64,000 nucleotides of DNA from Asterella californica. Taxonomy: Eukaryota > Streptophyta > Marchantiopsida > Marchantiales > Aytoniaceae. The stretch spans positions 16,477,001 through 16,541,000 of the forward strand of contig JAYKYS010000008.1 of assembly GCA_036924285.1 (NCBI GenBank). Direction: 5' to 3'. The notes below the pieces were generated by a model that worked only from the letters and a program-made list of their open reading frames with translations, made no database searches and was not told the origin of the DNA. Position numbers and translations under genes: made by a program. The first letter of the stretch is position 1; each line of letters begins with the position of its first letter. Shown here in pieces: positions 38,001 through 49,885 of the stretch.

Positions 38001-38585
38001 CCTCTTTTTTCTCTTATGAATAATAATTAGTAATATAGAAATGATTTAATTCTGATTTTGATAAACATATGAGTTATAATGTATTAAATTAAATATTGGT
38101 ATTTTTATTATGTATATTTTTGATTTGAAAGAACTTATAGTTATAATAATTAGTCCCAATATTGCTATTTAATTTCATTCGAAAATTCAATAACAGTTAT
38201 TATTCTCTTATATGATTATTTAGACCTTACAAATTAACATGTATAAATTCAAAAGATAACTATCACCATTTAAATATACAAAACTACATAGCAATTCGTC
38301 CTTTATCAATTCTTTAAGTGATTTGATCTATCAAGCTTTTACTTTTTCTATTTTGCACAAGCGAGTAGAAACTTGGTATGAGGAAGTTGCACAACTGACG
38401 GTAAACTTGAATGGAAAGTCCATCGCGGCAAGAAGTCAAGGAGACTTCTATTTTCTTCTGTACAGAGTGTGTGTCCTTTCATGTCCTTTTGCGCATTCAT
38501 CCTTTTTCTTCGTTTTCTCCATTTCTCGATATGTCACAACAGACTTTACCTACGTTGATCTTCCTGTAGTGAAAGAGTCACTCGT
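35081..38585. other. Very AT-rich intergenic stretch
   Basis: Almost no frame exceeds 60 codons. One local foldback at about 37780-37850 uses TACTCTTAATGAA and its complement three times. No gene or RNA recognised. Confidence 0.5.
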
Positions 38586-38589
38586 GCAT

Positions 38590-38815
38590 ATTTCACCTCC
38601 TCCATCGAAATAAATTAAATTAATATGTCTTGCGAAAATAGTTCGGTAATAAATAAAATATACACTATATTAATGTATATTTAGTGACGAGATCCGAACT
38701 TGTATCTTTTGAAGTGTGTCGGCCTGTAAATGTCTTCCGGTTATGTTATTCTTTCGCGCATCATTTTCTTTAGTTAATATTTATTAATTAGTAAGTCTAT
38801 TTTATTTATAACATT
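38590..38815 (+). repeat. Degenerate family A repeat
   Basis: Contains the family phrases CATATTTCACCTCCTCC, AATAAATTAAATTAA and CGAACTTGTATCTTTTGAAG, the last shared with 39085 and 50023. The CTAACCC hairpin itself is absent. Confidence 0.45.
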
Positions 38816-38942
38816 TATGCATTTATTGTTAAGACGGATCCAACATTATATTAATTATTTATTACGTGAATCCAGAATCTATTCCAGGAACCAATCTACA
38901 TCTAGTCTCTCTTTTTCTGCTTGTCTCAGCTATCAAACTCAG

Positions 38943-39285
38943 GAACCCGTGCATATATTCACCTCCTTGCATATATATGGAAGAGATAAATATGCATAAG
39001 TTTAACTTATTACCTAACCCTTCCGATAAAAAAGGTTAAGTAATAAATTAAACTCATTGTATATTAATGTATAAATTAGTTCATATTCTCGAACTTGTAC
39101 TTTTAAGAGCCCGGAAGTCTATTCATGCTTTATGGTTTATATCCAAGTCCTTGCATTTTCAGACATGGGCTAATAATTAATATCTATAAAATATTTCTCT
39201 TATTTTCATCTTTTTGGTATATGATTTCCCCGAAAACAATCAATAATCAAAAGTTCCCAGAGGTTAATCGAGCATGCATATTATT
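38943..39285 (+). repeat. Dispersed double-hairpin repeat (family A), near-complete copy
   Basis: Order of parts: a first hairpin built on TGCATATATTCACC and its complement (38950-38998); a second hairpin TTACCTAACCCTTCC / GGTTAAGTAA (39007-39043) followed by AATTAAAC; TCGAACTTGTACTTTT; TTTATGGTTTATATCCAAG (from about 39129); TTAATATCTATAAAATAT; and a tail ending GAGCATGCATA. No open frame, so non-autonomous. Confidence 0.7.
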
Positions 39286-40278
39286 TGGGTGTTTACAGTT
39301 ACTTAAAACACAAAAACGAGAATTAAGACTCTTGGCCTCCTAAAAGTTTTTCTTCTGCTAATTCTCAGTCGCAGTGCACAGGAAAGGGAACATCAACTGA
39401 AAAATGTTTTGATCGTGATCCAACTGTGAAGATGGAACTGAAAGCTCTTGAATAGTTTTTATTTTGTTTTCTACTATTAATCAATCAGATTAGTATTCAC
39501 AGAGAACAATAGAACTGAAATTATATCATTTTCTTTTTGAAAAATAAATATATTCGCGAAAACTCAGGGGTTCACTAAATCCTGAGTTAGCCAATTCACA
39601 ACCAAGAGGCGGTCATGCCTTTTGTTATTTTTAGAATATTCTTTTAAATAGAGTTTGAGTAGTAATAGACATTATGGCGTGTCAAAGTTAAGAGAGAAGA
39701 TCTCTAACGTTTATTAGGATAGAAGCCGTTGTTTATTGAATGAAAATTTGTAAAGAGACATGTCAACTATATCGATCGTTGATATAGTTGACAATGTCTG
39801 TTTTGATATGTCGTTGATATAGTTGACAATGTACCTATTTTTAATAGATAAAATTTCTGAAAATAGGAATAAATTGCTTGAGTCCTAAATTTCCTTACTA
39901 CCAAAACTTATCTCAGAATCTGATAAAAGAGTAATAAGAGCTAGTGGTGCTCGAAGAAAACGTCTGTGGTCTTTTGGCTGAAGTCGTAATGCTAAAGATT
40001 GTAGCTTTGACACACTTATTAGTCGTTAAGAATGAATCATAATAAAATTTTTATAGAAAGTATAAACAATATTAATACATATAATAATAAAAAGTAGTGC
40101 ATCGATAACAAAAAGTTCATGATAATTCATAGAAATATGAACTATTGTTCTAATGATACCTCGCAGTCTTGAAACAACCCAATGGTCTAAAACAACAAAG
40201 AGAAATAACCAAATGGTTAAAACTAGAAATAATATGCAGAATGCTGGAATGATTATTATACATCATTAATGGTACAAT
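39286..40278. other. Intergenic stretch with a foldback
   Basis: No gene. A foldback at 39756-39799 pairs GACATGTCAACTATATC with GATATAGTTGACAATGTC, and the right arm is repeated directly at about 39814-39832. Confidence 0.5.
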
Positions 40279-40323
40279 GTTACATACTTGCGAAATGTAT
40301 GTAACATTTCGCAAGTATGTAAC
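40279..40323. repeat. Perfect hairpin, 20-bp arms
   Basis: Left arm GTTACATACTTGCGAAATGT (40279-40298), loop of 5 nt, right arm its exact reverse complement (40304-40323). No terminator context or gene nearby; probably a foldback repeat. Confidence 0.85.
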
Positions 40324-43300
40324 AGCATACTGCCTTCTTTAGTATCAAAATAAAATAATACCAATAAGAGATAATAAAAAGTAATGATACTTGAGATGAA
40401 ATATCTATACGTGAGAACTGTTCCTTCCGCCTACATCATTATGTAAACGCTACAGTCACGATGACATGGGACGATCTAGTAAATTTGGCAAAGAAACAAT
40501 AGGAGCAAAAAAGAAGGAAAAAAGGAAGTACGAGAAGAAAAATACTTGCTGCAGGTTACTTTTCTTGCATTGTGAGAAGCATCACGCAATACTGAAATGT
40601 TTGAATCAATACTTCTATATCTCTTTGCTTACCCTCGTACAAAAGTTTCAAAGTTCAAACTGAATGGACTATATCTTCCATGTCTATGTTTACATATTAT
40701 TATAATTTTAAAAGTTTAACAAAAACTTTAAATTATTAAATATCACTAAGTTGTTTAATCTAATATATTATACTTGATTCAATGAATCCTGGACCCACAT
40801 GCTAATTCATTGCTCACTGTACGAAACATACAAGTTTCATAAAATTCGAAGTCCTGCGAAGAGCTGACCAGTCCAATAACTGCTTTTGTATTTCAGTTAA
40901 TTGTGAAATAAATTCAGAAAGTATATTCCCTCCAACCGCTTCTTGTATCTGGTGGGGGCGCACTTCCCGTCAAGTGCGAGAGAAATCCGGCACGTATTTT
41001 CTCCATCCCCAAAATACCTGAAGTATAGGGCATGAGGAATATACTGCAAGGAGAAATTGATGATGAGACAGACGATCGTTGCGTGCACCTTCCGAAGGAC
41101 TTTTGCCACACGACAAATTCTTCGGGCGTCACACGAAGCATCGGTGCAACTTCGATGTGTCCGCGTATGAATTCAAGCCCATAACATGGACGCGACTTCT
41201 TCGAATTATCCGCGTATGAGTTAGATCACTGAGCACAGACGATGTCATCGCGCAGCACAAGGCTACGGAACATGCCAAGTTAGTGTTGCTACTGGCAGAC
41301 TCAGTCGCCCATGTCTTACCTTACTTTCATCAGTGCGTCAGTTGCATATCCATCGTTGTTCAGCGTGAGTGACCGTGCACGAGGTCGGAAATATCGAAGA
41401 AAGAGAAGGTTCAGGTCTGCACACGATTGACGCAAGGAGCACGAGCAACGGAAGAAAGGTACGCACGGCGTGGCACTGTGTCCACACGGCGATTATCCGC
41501 AAGGCATCTCGTGCCTCGCTGCTTCTTACGTTGGAAATTCGAACCCTAACCCTTACAGCATCTTACCGTCCACTGCCGGCGTACCTGATAGCTTGCCGGT
41601 TGCGATACCACGTTTATAAGGAAATGCGGCGTCCCGGCAACGTGTTGCCAAACTACAGTAGTTGTTTTGCTCATCACGTTGCTTACAACACTCAGAATGT
41701 CTGAATAGCGAGGTACAGAAACGAAAGTAACTGTTCCAGGGGCACGGAAACAGTTCTTTGACTGCAATGACGCCAGGTATTCTCCACTTCTCCAACAACC
41801 TACGAAGGTTCAGTGCTCCCTATGTTTGGAAGATCTTGGGCAAGTACTCGAGCAAACTTGTACTTCCAACAAAAGATGTCCAAGGCGACCATGCCGGTAT
41901 GTGCTTAGGTCTGACCGTATGCTTTCTCTACCCAGGAACCAGGAACCACAAGGAACAAGTAGAGCACTGACATCATACATTAAGGCAATGAAAGCCAGAA
42001 CGAGAAAAACGGAACGGCTTTTCTCAAACAGAATCGCGTGTAGAGGAAAGAAAGGTCGGATCCACTGTCTGCTGATCTCAAAAAGGAGAGCAACACATTG
42101 GTGCAAGCTCCCATGCTCCACACATGACATTCCACACACGACAGAGTCCGGACCAAAAAGTCACACACGACGGAGGTTTCCAGCACATGGACAATGAGTA
42201 GTGATAGCTGTGTTTCTCCCTTGAAATCGAATTTCATTTAGGCGTACAAGTCATGACACATCGGAAGTCCCAGCAGATCCCACCCTTCCACATGCTACAT
42301 ATGTGCTAAGACTAGTCAATACCTACTGGATATTTTCACTGACAGGTCCCGTCTACTTCTCACTGAGTATCTTTACATGCCGATAGACCCAGTTTCTACA
42401 CAGTATATTGGCAAGACTTCTTAGACTACTTACAAGTTGTATACCCACTTCCTCCACGAAGCAAGGAGTTCAGAGACTATCCCTTACAAGTTGTAGACCC
42501 ACTTCATCCACGAAGCAAGGAGTTCAAAAACTATCCAAGGCAGACAGTTCTTTAGTTGGCGGAACCGAACATCCACTGCGGTCTGAGTCGTTCCATCGTG
42601 CATGTATCATCCTTGGTTCGGATTCCCAAATTCATGGAAAGGGCAAAACGCTGCTAGCGGTACCTACTGAAGAGAAAGGTATGAACGTACGGTGCCATAT
42701 TCCGGTCTGCCTTCCTCGTCAACAAGGCAGGACCGACTTGACGTGATCTTACGAGCGGTAAAGAACTGGACATCAGGGAAACTGTAACAAAAGATTTGCA
42801 CGATGGTTTATGTGGACCTCAGAAGAGGTATATAGTATGTACATTGGTGGTGAATGCCTTCACACTAGCAAAATCTCCACACTTGATTGATTGCCACGTA
42901 CAAAATTCCTGCACACGGAAACAGGCACCCAACGCATTAGATCCCAAAAACGGTAGAATGCTTCGGACCAGCTGTTCTAATATTGCAAATAAAAACTCGG
43001 CCGGCGACTCTCGCGAATATAAAATTCGCTTTCCAGTGACGCTAAAACGGTGGCTAATCTGATTATCTACGTGAAAACAAGTTCGCTAGACCTGAATAAT
43101 GACAGCAAAGCGGCCTTTAACGCTGAAGCTTCGTGCTAATTCTTCGTTAGTAGGATAATTACAGACGTCGCCTTGACAACCTCCACGCACAAGCGTAGAG
43201 CTGTTAAAGACTTCTCACTGCACTTCTAGTTTTAACCCCATCCCGTGGAGGTAGACCCGAGTCTCGCATCTAGAAAAAGTCAAATTTCCACCAAAAGCTT

Positions 43301-43757
43301 CAAAACCGAAACCGATAACCGGAAACGATACAGCCCCAAACGGTGAATTCTTGGGACATCTGTATCTGATCAAGTCAACACTACATCCCGCTTAAATGCT
43401 AGGCTACGCATTTGGCAGAGGCCAATGTTCTAAGCTAGCGCTCTGTCGAGAGAACCACAGCAACCGACAAATGCCACGTCTTCCAAACGTGGCTGTGATT
43501 TTATAAGGGTAAGGATTTCTGAGTAAGGATGGTTTTTACCTTGGGGTAATGTACAAAGTTCGTGTGTGCTTAACAGAAGATCGTTGTCACCACCCTTCCA
43601 TTCAAACAAAACGCTCCAGTATTTGCCAACTGCTTAGACGGTTTCGACATACTTGGGCCTTCTGTTGATTGGTACATAATCATCCTCCTTTCAGGACATG
43701 TGACCAGCAAGTTGTTCAGATCATCACAAGAAGCCGTATGAACAGGTTCCGCTCGTT
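40324..43757. other. 3' flank of the kinase gene and intergenic DNA
   Basis: From about 40900 the DNA is less AT-rich and open frames of up to about 120 codons occur on both strands (for example 41369-41704 plus, 41826-42197 plus, 41980-42237 minus). None resembles a known protein, and overlapping frames on both strands suggest chance. The part next to 43757 should hold the kinase 3' untranslated region. Confidence 0.4.
42429..42536. repeat. Tandem duplication, 54 bp x 2
   Basis: Units 42429-42482 and 42483-42536 start CTTACAAGTTGTANACCCAC and end with AAGGAGTTCANANACTATCC, differing at four to five bases. The 54-bp length is a multiple of three, but no gene is supported. Confidence 0.85.
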
Positions 43758-44936
43758 TCAGACAGATGCATGATCTTGTGCTCCCGAGAGAAAACACTGG
43801 CCAAACCACAAAAAGAACTTTTGTGATTTTGTACCAATGCCAGCACCTCGGTCATCGCTGCCCTGCTGCTGGTTTTGGTTCGGCCTGATGAAATTTGGAG
43901 GCGCCTCCACAGGAACACGGACGGGAACAGCTGGTGTGAGGGGAGAATCCGGCAGGCGAGGTGAGGGGAGTATGGCTAGAAACGTGTTGAGCATCCGCAC
44001 AACTTGCCCGAAATTGGGTCGTATGTCCGGATCTTCAGCCCAGCAAGACTGAATGATGAACACCAAATCTTCTGGCAGATTGTCTGCAATTACTGGCCTT
44101 ACCTTCTTAAACGCTGCAGCATATGCAGCTTGAAGATTAGACATACCTTCAAATGGCATGCGGTTCACTAAAAGTTCCCACAGCACGATGCCAAAACTGT
44201 AAACATCTACTTTATGATTGTAATGCTTCTTCTCCCCGTTCCTCAATGTGACTGTGCTGTAAAGTTCAGGGGCCATCCACCTGTAAGTCCCAGTCTCGGC
44301 GGTCATCATCTCAGTCAGTGTTTCTTCCCTCGCCAGACCGAAGTCAACCAGCTTCACAACTTTCTGATCATCAGTCAGGAGTAAATTATCAGGCTTCAAG
44401 TCACGGTGAATGATGCCGTTGCAGTGGAGACAGTCCATAGCCTGCGCAATATCCAAAGCAAAACTTACAGCACAACGCAAATCCAACCTCTTCGGCCTTA
44501 GACTCGCCATATACTTGCGGAGAGACTTCCCACCCAGAAGCTCTGTGACAATAACCATCACAGGCTCCTTACATGCTCCAACGAACTTCACCAGGTTTTT
44601 GTGTTCAACTCGGCAGAGCATGGCCACTTCCCGGGCAAATCGAGATTCCACTTTGGCCATCTCCTCGACAGTTTCAGGAACCTGGAGAATCTTGACTGCG
44701 ACATTTCGGTCAAGATACTTGCCCTCGTACACTTTACCATGCGCACCTTCTCCAATTTTGGCACCAACGAACAGCAGCGCGGGATCAATTAACCAGTGTT
44801 CCTCGAGTGAAAACTCACTAACACCGTTGTTCGAACCCGGACTATCCATGCCACCGTAGCCATTTCGTGGACTCTCAGGCAGAATTCGTGCACCTCTTGC
44901 GGTCTCCTTCCTTCTAACCTTGTCATCTGACCCCAT
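43758..44936 (-). CDS. ATN1-like Raf-like (group C) protein kinase, single exon
   Basis: Cytosolic dual-specificity/Ser-Thr kinase of the plant Raf-like MAPKKK group C, closest in sequence feel to Arabidopsis ATN1 and its paralogues; the physiological substrate is not known from sequence. 392 codons without interruption. After a 45-residue leader comes EFSLEEHWLIDPALLFVG, then the glycine loop GEGAHGKVYEG (63-73), the invariant Lys in VAVKI (82), VMVIVTELL, HRDLKPDN (177-184), DFG (198-200), TAETGTYRWMAPE ending at 224, and WAEDPDIRPNF near 300-308. A Pro-rich tail ends near the family's aromatic-Cys motif (FFLWFGQCF). The frame extends 15 codons upstream only to a GTG, so the ATG at 44936 is the start. 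All catalytic residues are present; the gene looks functional. A GA-rich leader lies upstream. Confidence 0.95.
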   Translation of the reverse strand: MGSDDKVRRKETARGARILPESPRNGYGGMDSPGSNNGVSEFSLEEHWLIDPALLFVGAKIGEGAHGKVYEGKYLDRNVAVKILQVPETVEEMAKVESRFAREVAMLCRVEHKNLVKFVGACKEPVMVIVTELLGGKSLRKYMASLRPKRLDLRCAVSFALDIAQAMDCLHCNGIIHRDLKPDNLLLTDDQKVVKLVDFGLAREETLTEMMTAETGTYRWMAPELYSTVTLRNGEKKHYNHKVDVYSFGIVLWELLVNRMPFEGMSNLQAAYAAAFKKVRPVIADNLPEDLVFIIQSCWAEDPDIRPNFGQVVRMLNTFLAILPSPRLPDSPLTPAVPVRVPVEAPPNFIRPNQNQQQGSDDRGAGIGTKSQKFFLWFGQCFLSGAQDHASV

Positions 44937-45830
44937 CCCGCGCTCCGTAATGAATAACCCACTCAATGCAGCCAACAGCACAACCCTGTCAGCGAGCTCC
45001 TTTCAGCACGAGCGGTTCCAACTCTTCGAGCAATCTCGTCATTTTCTCGAGTAACTATTCATCAGCGCCCAGCACTTACTGATTACCATCTTTAACATAC
45101 TAATACTCCACAATCTCATCAGCATTTCCAAATTCTATGCTAACACCGCAACACTCCTTCTCTCTTCCACAAAACCTAAAAGACCACACCACTCTCCGCT
45201 CCTCCATTGCACAACCTCGTGTTGCATGCTCCAACCCCCTGACCTAATCAGGCCTCAAACTCCTTCTAAACTTCAACAAAATACGAGCAGCTGGTAACCG
45301 CCCGCTTTCCTCTTCACAGCAAAAACGGAAATGACCCTTAAAAACTCTCCTTACTCAGCATGTCCGTCTTCTCGCAGGACCAATACCTCCGCCTTCTTCC
45401 ATTGACCTTTCATTTCCGAACTCAACTTCGGTCCCGTCCTTTCCGTCGTTCTGTCGTCGTTAACAACGTCGAATTATCACAAGAAAAGTTTACAGGGTAA
45501 GCTACCAGCCAGCAGTCTTCCTGTCTGGACTGAGTCAGTCAAGTCAGCATTGTGCAGCGATCTTCTTCTGCAGGAGCAGCAGCAGCAACTCTCTCTCGGC
45601 CCTCAGCCTCCTCTGAGTCCTCTCTCTCCCTCCCTCCGCTTCTCCTCGTCCTCCTCCCAAGTCCTGATTTACTTACAAAGTGCAACTGCTGCAGCACGGC
45701 GTGGTCGGTCTCGCTTTGACAACAGCACGCGCGTGCGTGTTTCGGTAGGTGCTTTCTTCTTTTCCTCTTCTCTGCTCTCCTTCTTCCAAGACTTTTTCCT
45801 CCCTCCAACCAAATTATAAACAACATTAGC
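44937..45830 (-). promoter_or_regulatory. Kinase leader and TATA-like core promoter
   Basis: On the minus strand a TATA-like TTTATAATTT lies at 45811-45820. It is followed by a long purine-rich (GGAGGGAGGGAGAGAGAGG-like) tract at about 45590-45660, typical of plant 5' leaders. The distance to the ATG is about 880 nt, so a leader intron is likely but was not placed. The transcript start is inferred. Confidence 0.35.
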
Positions 45831-46439
45831 CGGAGACATCCACGTGTCCGGTGTGGAATGGATGTCCAGGAACTTGCCATGGGATGTTATGCCCCCGCCC
45901 GCCTTCAGGGCTCATCAGGCAGTCCATCATCATCATGCTGACGCTTGTAGGTCCCCTTCATCCGGCTACTGTATGTTCGTATCCCACCATGTCCGGATAC
46001 TTCCGGGAGAATACTGTATTGATTCCGGAATCCTTTTTGGTTTTGCTTTTCTTTTTCTGACGCGAGAAAAGATCTTGGAAAACTTTACTAGCCAGGCAAA
46101 AACCGCCGAGAGAAGACAAGTTTTTCCTTTTTTGTTAAAAGAACTTTCCGGAAATAGTTTCAGAATGAATTGGCTGGATATGCATGCAAGATCAACTTTC
46201 GAGAACTTTTGTCCACTTGCATCAACAAAAATATTTATATTAAGAAAATTATAAAATAAAAAATATTTTTAAAATATTAGATAGCATTTTGACTTAAAGA
46301 TTTAATAAAATTTAAATATAATCCATAAGAAAAACATAAAATCGATAGAATCGTGCATCAAAAAAATATCAGTGAAAAAATATGAAATACTTATTTTATT
46401 AAAATTTTATTACTCTTTTAAATAATAAATAAGAATTTA
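45831..46439. other. Upstream flank of the kinase gene
   Basis: A 136-codon plus-strand frame (45844-46254) overlaps the probable promoter and shows no known domain. The sequence turns strongly AT-rich after 46230. No gene supported. Confidence 0.4.
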
Positions 46440-47000
46440 TACCTTACATATTTACTTCCTCCATCCTATGAAGGATGTGAAATATGGAGGCTTCTTTACC
46501 TTTCGCGTGTTTAATTCTCTAACTATTAATCACTTCAGCTTTATTTTTTGGATGAGAATGAAAGTTTTGGATCATTCTCGTCACAAAAGTCCGGGAATGC
46601 GATCAATATATATGTGCAAAATCTGAAAAATTTAGAAAAGCTCATCACTCTGAAATTGGTTCAGAATATTCCTGTTCATCTCGTCCTACAAGAAGGGTTA
46701 GTTGATAAATTAAAATGATTCATTACAAATTATTTTTATTCATCCAAAATATTTCTTTTATAATAGAAAGGGTTAAATTTCAACTCACAACGCTTATAAA
46801 TTTTCTGTTTCTCACAATCCATGTGTTACTCTTCAGTTGAGAAGTATTTTATTTTTTTAAATTTAATAAATTATATTAGATGTTTAAATTTATTTTAAGA
46901 TTTATTTTACCACTGTGTTCAATGCAGTGGTAAAATAAATCTAAATTTTGTGTGCACTGGTGCAATGTTTACTTGTGCCAAAAAGAAATTTTAATACAAA
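46440..47000 (+). repeat. Foldback repeat, subfamily B
   Basis: Begins with a hairpin on ACTTCCTCCATCC / GGATGTGAAATATGGAGG (about 46452-46487). It then has GAAGGGTTAGTTGATAAATTAAA, AGAAAGGGTTAAATTTCAACTCAC and a perfect 17-bp-arm hairpin at 46899-46941 (GATTTATTTTACCACTG and its complement, 9-nt loop). The middle part matches 52000-52100. It is related to family A by the GGGTTAG..AATAAATTAAA module. Confidence 0.55.
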
Positions 47001-47299
47001 TCTTGTAATCATGTATATTACCAACTTCTTCATCTCTGTGAGCACTTCTCACCCTTTTCCTTCTAAGAATTTCTGTCTTTGAAATACAAACTCATCCATT
47101 ATCGATCATTTTCCAAAACCACCATTTGCATGCATATTCACTTTTAGAAAACCAGAAATTTTAACGTTCCGGAATTCGGAAAACTACTTCGGTCAAGAAA
47201 GAATATTTACGCAAGAAAATGGTCCAAAACTTGGTAAAACGAATATTGGCAGACAATAATTTCTGGAACGGCGGAACCCGCTGGACCAAGTTACAAAAT

Positions 47300-47700
47300 A
47301 AGCGGCTTGGAACAGAAGGGACCGGGTAAAAATCGTAAATCCGACGAAATCTACCCGGCCCCTGGTATCACATGCCTTAGCATGGGCTGATCATCCGCTG
47401 ATACGATACTGCGGCCCGCGGTCTGGTAGGGGGTAGGTAACAGTAGGTCCTCCCTATCCAGGATTCCAGGGTAAGGTCCTTCGTCCTTAAGTATCGCTTT
47501 CTTTAATTGACGGACGGTTCCTCCCTTAGGACCCTTAGGTAACAGAGAATATCCCGCAGGTGACGAGACGAAGGGGAGGATGTAGTTATTCTGAGGGCAA
47601 TATGATGCTCCTCCTATTCGTGGAGAAGAGAGGAGAGACGATCCATGAATATGTTGGTACCATTCAATCAATCAGTCCATTCTGAGAATTTAATGGATAG
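47300..47700. other. GC-richer tract of possible organellar origin
   Basis: A 106-codon minus-strand frame (47351-47671) lies in a tract of about 50% GC inside AT-rich DNA. It contains runs such as GGACCCTTAGGTAAC and ACGAAGGGGAGGATG, reminiscent of plant mitochondrial DNA. I do not recognise the protein. A nuclear copy of organelle DNA or an old retroelement piece are both possible. Confidence 0.25.
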
Positions 47701-49885
47701 ATTTGCATATCTTCAAGTGAGCTTTTCTCTTTTCTTCTCTCGTGGGTGTGGTCTGCACAAGTGTTGGGTGCTTTGGAATAGTAGCAAAAAAAGCGAGTGA
47801 ATGATGATGTGGGGGACGAATCGGATTTGCTGAAGTGCTTCTCATGCAGAGTAGTAAGTCAGGGATGGCTGCAAAATCATATCTGATGTTATTCAATCAC
47901 AACGGTAGACTTCAACTCTCGTGGACCCTTTCAGATCTCTTCTCAATTTTTCTGCATGGCAACTCTTTCGTTGGTGGAATTCGACGGTATAATTGTTTTT
48001 TTAGTTTCAACAGAAGGAAAACGGTGTGGGAAAGAGCTCCATGTCAGCCGGAGTTAAATTCTTTATGTTATGTTTTCTACGTTGAGACGATAACTAAGTA
48101 GACCAGAGATTTACTTAATTGCAACTCTAATAAGGTTTTCAGATTTGGCTCCGCTTTCTTAAGATTGTATTATCAGATCAAAATTTTAACTGACAATAGC
48201 AGGTTAAACAGGTTAAAATATCATCTGAAAACACTGCACAAGACAAAGAAAAAATTGCACGGCTGATAATCTGCTGTAAAAATACATAAACTGAATTTCT
48301 CATGTAAATACATCGTTGGCTGCTGAATGCACTCTCGCATTCAGATGAAATGACATATTTATCAGCTGAACCTGCTTTATCAGTCAAAAGTGAGATCAAA
48401 TAATGTAATGTTAAGAGAAGTGAGATCAAGTACCAAAAACGCATTAGGGGTGGGGTCAAGAAAATTTCTACTAAATAAAAGTTTAGAAAATTACAATGAA
48501 AGAAACAAAAGAGTCACTTCTCTGTCCATAACATTAGATGTCGTTTAAGTTTCATTTCAACGTATATTAAATAAAGAAAATAAAAGAATATTATAAAATT
48601 CACGATGTAGCAATCACGAGTGAGATTCTCAAGCTTGTCCAAGTTTTTTTGGATTTTATGTGTCTTTGGAAGGCTGATTCAAACATGTTATATCTATCAT
48701 CTATCATTCAGTTCGTGCATCAAGTCCTGTATCCATCTACCAAGTGTAATAACAAAAAATTACTCACGCTTACTCTTTCAACTAAAATAAAAAGCCACAA
48801 TGCAGCTTTGTATAAGAAATTTATTGACCACTCTTTGGGAACCACTGAAGTTTAGGATTCAACCTTCATAAGCGTGTCGCCTTTGGTGTCTTGGTAAAAG
48901 TTGCCGTAAAGTATGGCTTTAAAACAGTTGTTCTAATTCTTTTTACAAATGAAAAGGAATGATCGTAACGCTTGTACTTCGTGACGCTCTTCCCATAAAT
49001 GTTCTTCGTTCAAGAAAGACGTAAAATACATGGAAAGAAAATGACAATATATAATGTAGTTATTTACATTATATATACTATTTAGATGGTACTAGTAACG
49101 AAAAGTAACAAAATATGCATGTACCATGAACTTTTGGGCAAAGGGAAAGAAAAGGACACGTGGATAATTAACGAGAAGTTTCCGGATGAAGGTTGGGGTC
49201 ACGACAGGACTGATTTCGATTTTTTGCATGTTGCATCTTTTCAACTTAGTCATGCCGCTGTTTGCTGGAGAGGCTAAATTCCGTTAAGTGTTTGCTTCAT
49301 AAGTGGTTGAAAATATGATTTATTTAATATAGAATTAATAAAAAAACATTTATGTGAATTAGGTTACTTGACATCAAATGCTAAGAAGTGACGAAATTTG
49401 GGAGATGGACAGTAGTAGTATCCACGAGGTAAACATTGTTATTTAAAGAAGTAAACGACAAAATAATTATCCCTTCTTTGTCCCTTTCCCCCCCTTTGAA
49501 ACCGGCGATAAGTTATGGAAACGCGTAACGAACAAACATCACATGTCTTGGAATTGCCATAGTTTACAATAGGTGATGCACATGCTTCTGTGTCTTCTCA
49601 AACATGCAAAATGGCTGCAGAAACTTCATCCACTCTCTGATGATTAAACCAAGTGAAAAAATAATGATCGCCTTGGATATTTGGGATATCATCCAGGAAT
49701 GCCACATATTTGTCAATTCCAATATTCAGCATGTGATCTGAATGAGTGTCACGTAGTCACCCTTCTCATCCCGCCCTGAAAGCTAGCGAAGCTTTTAAGT
49801 GAATAAATGAATAAAATTGCAGTGCTAAAGCAAAAGAAGCTTTAAAGTTTATCCAGTGCCACAACTGGATGTATACTTGCTATAA
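47701..49885. other. Intergenic stretch, no gene recognised
   Basis: Only short frames (for example 47835-48101 plus). Apart from the iteron repeat at 48391-48470 nothing was identified. Confidence 0.4.
48391..48470 (+). repeat. 30-bp-phased iteron repeat, copy 3
   Basis: GATCAAAT, GATCAAGT and GTCAAG lie near 48394, 48424 and 48454, exactly 30 bp apart. The blocks between them (TAATGTTAAGAGAAGTG, CGCATTAGGGGTGGG) match the copies at 3751 and 18293. Confidence 0.65.

Noticed and set aside
41369..42746. Protein gene in the GC-richer stretch 3' of the kinase
   Set aside because: Open frames of similar length occur on both strands, without family resemblance or plausible splice structure.
44410..44859. 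149-codon plus-strand frame
   Set aside because: It is the antisense shadow of the kinase coding region and has no domain of its own.
44937..44981. Longer N-terminus for the kinase
   Set aside because: The frame begins with GTG at 44981; the first ATG is at 44936.
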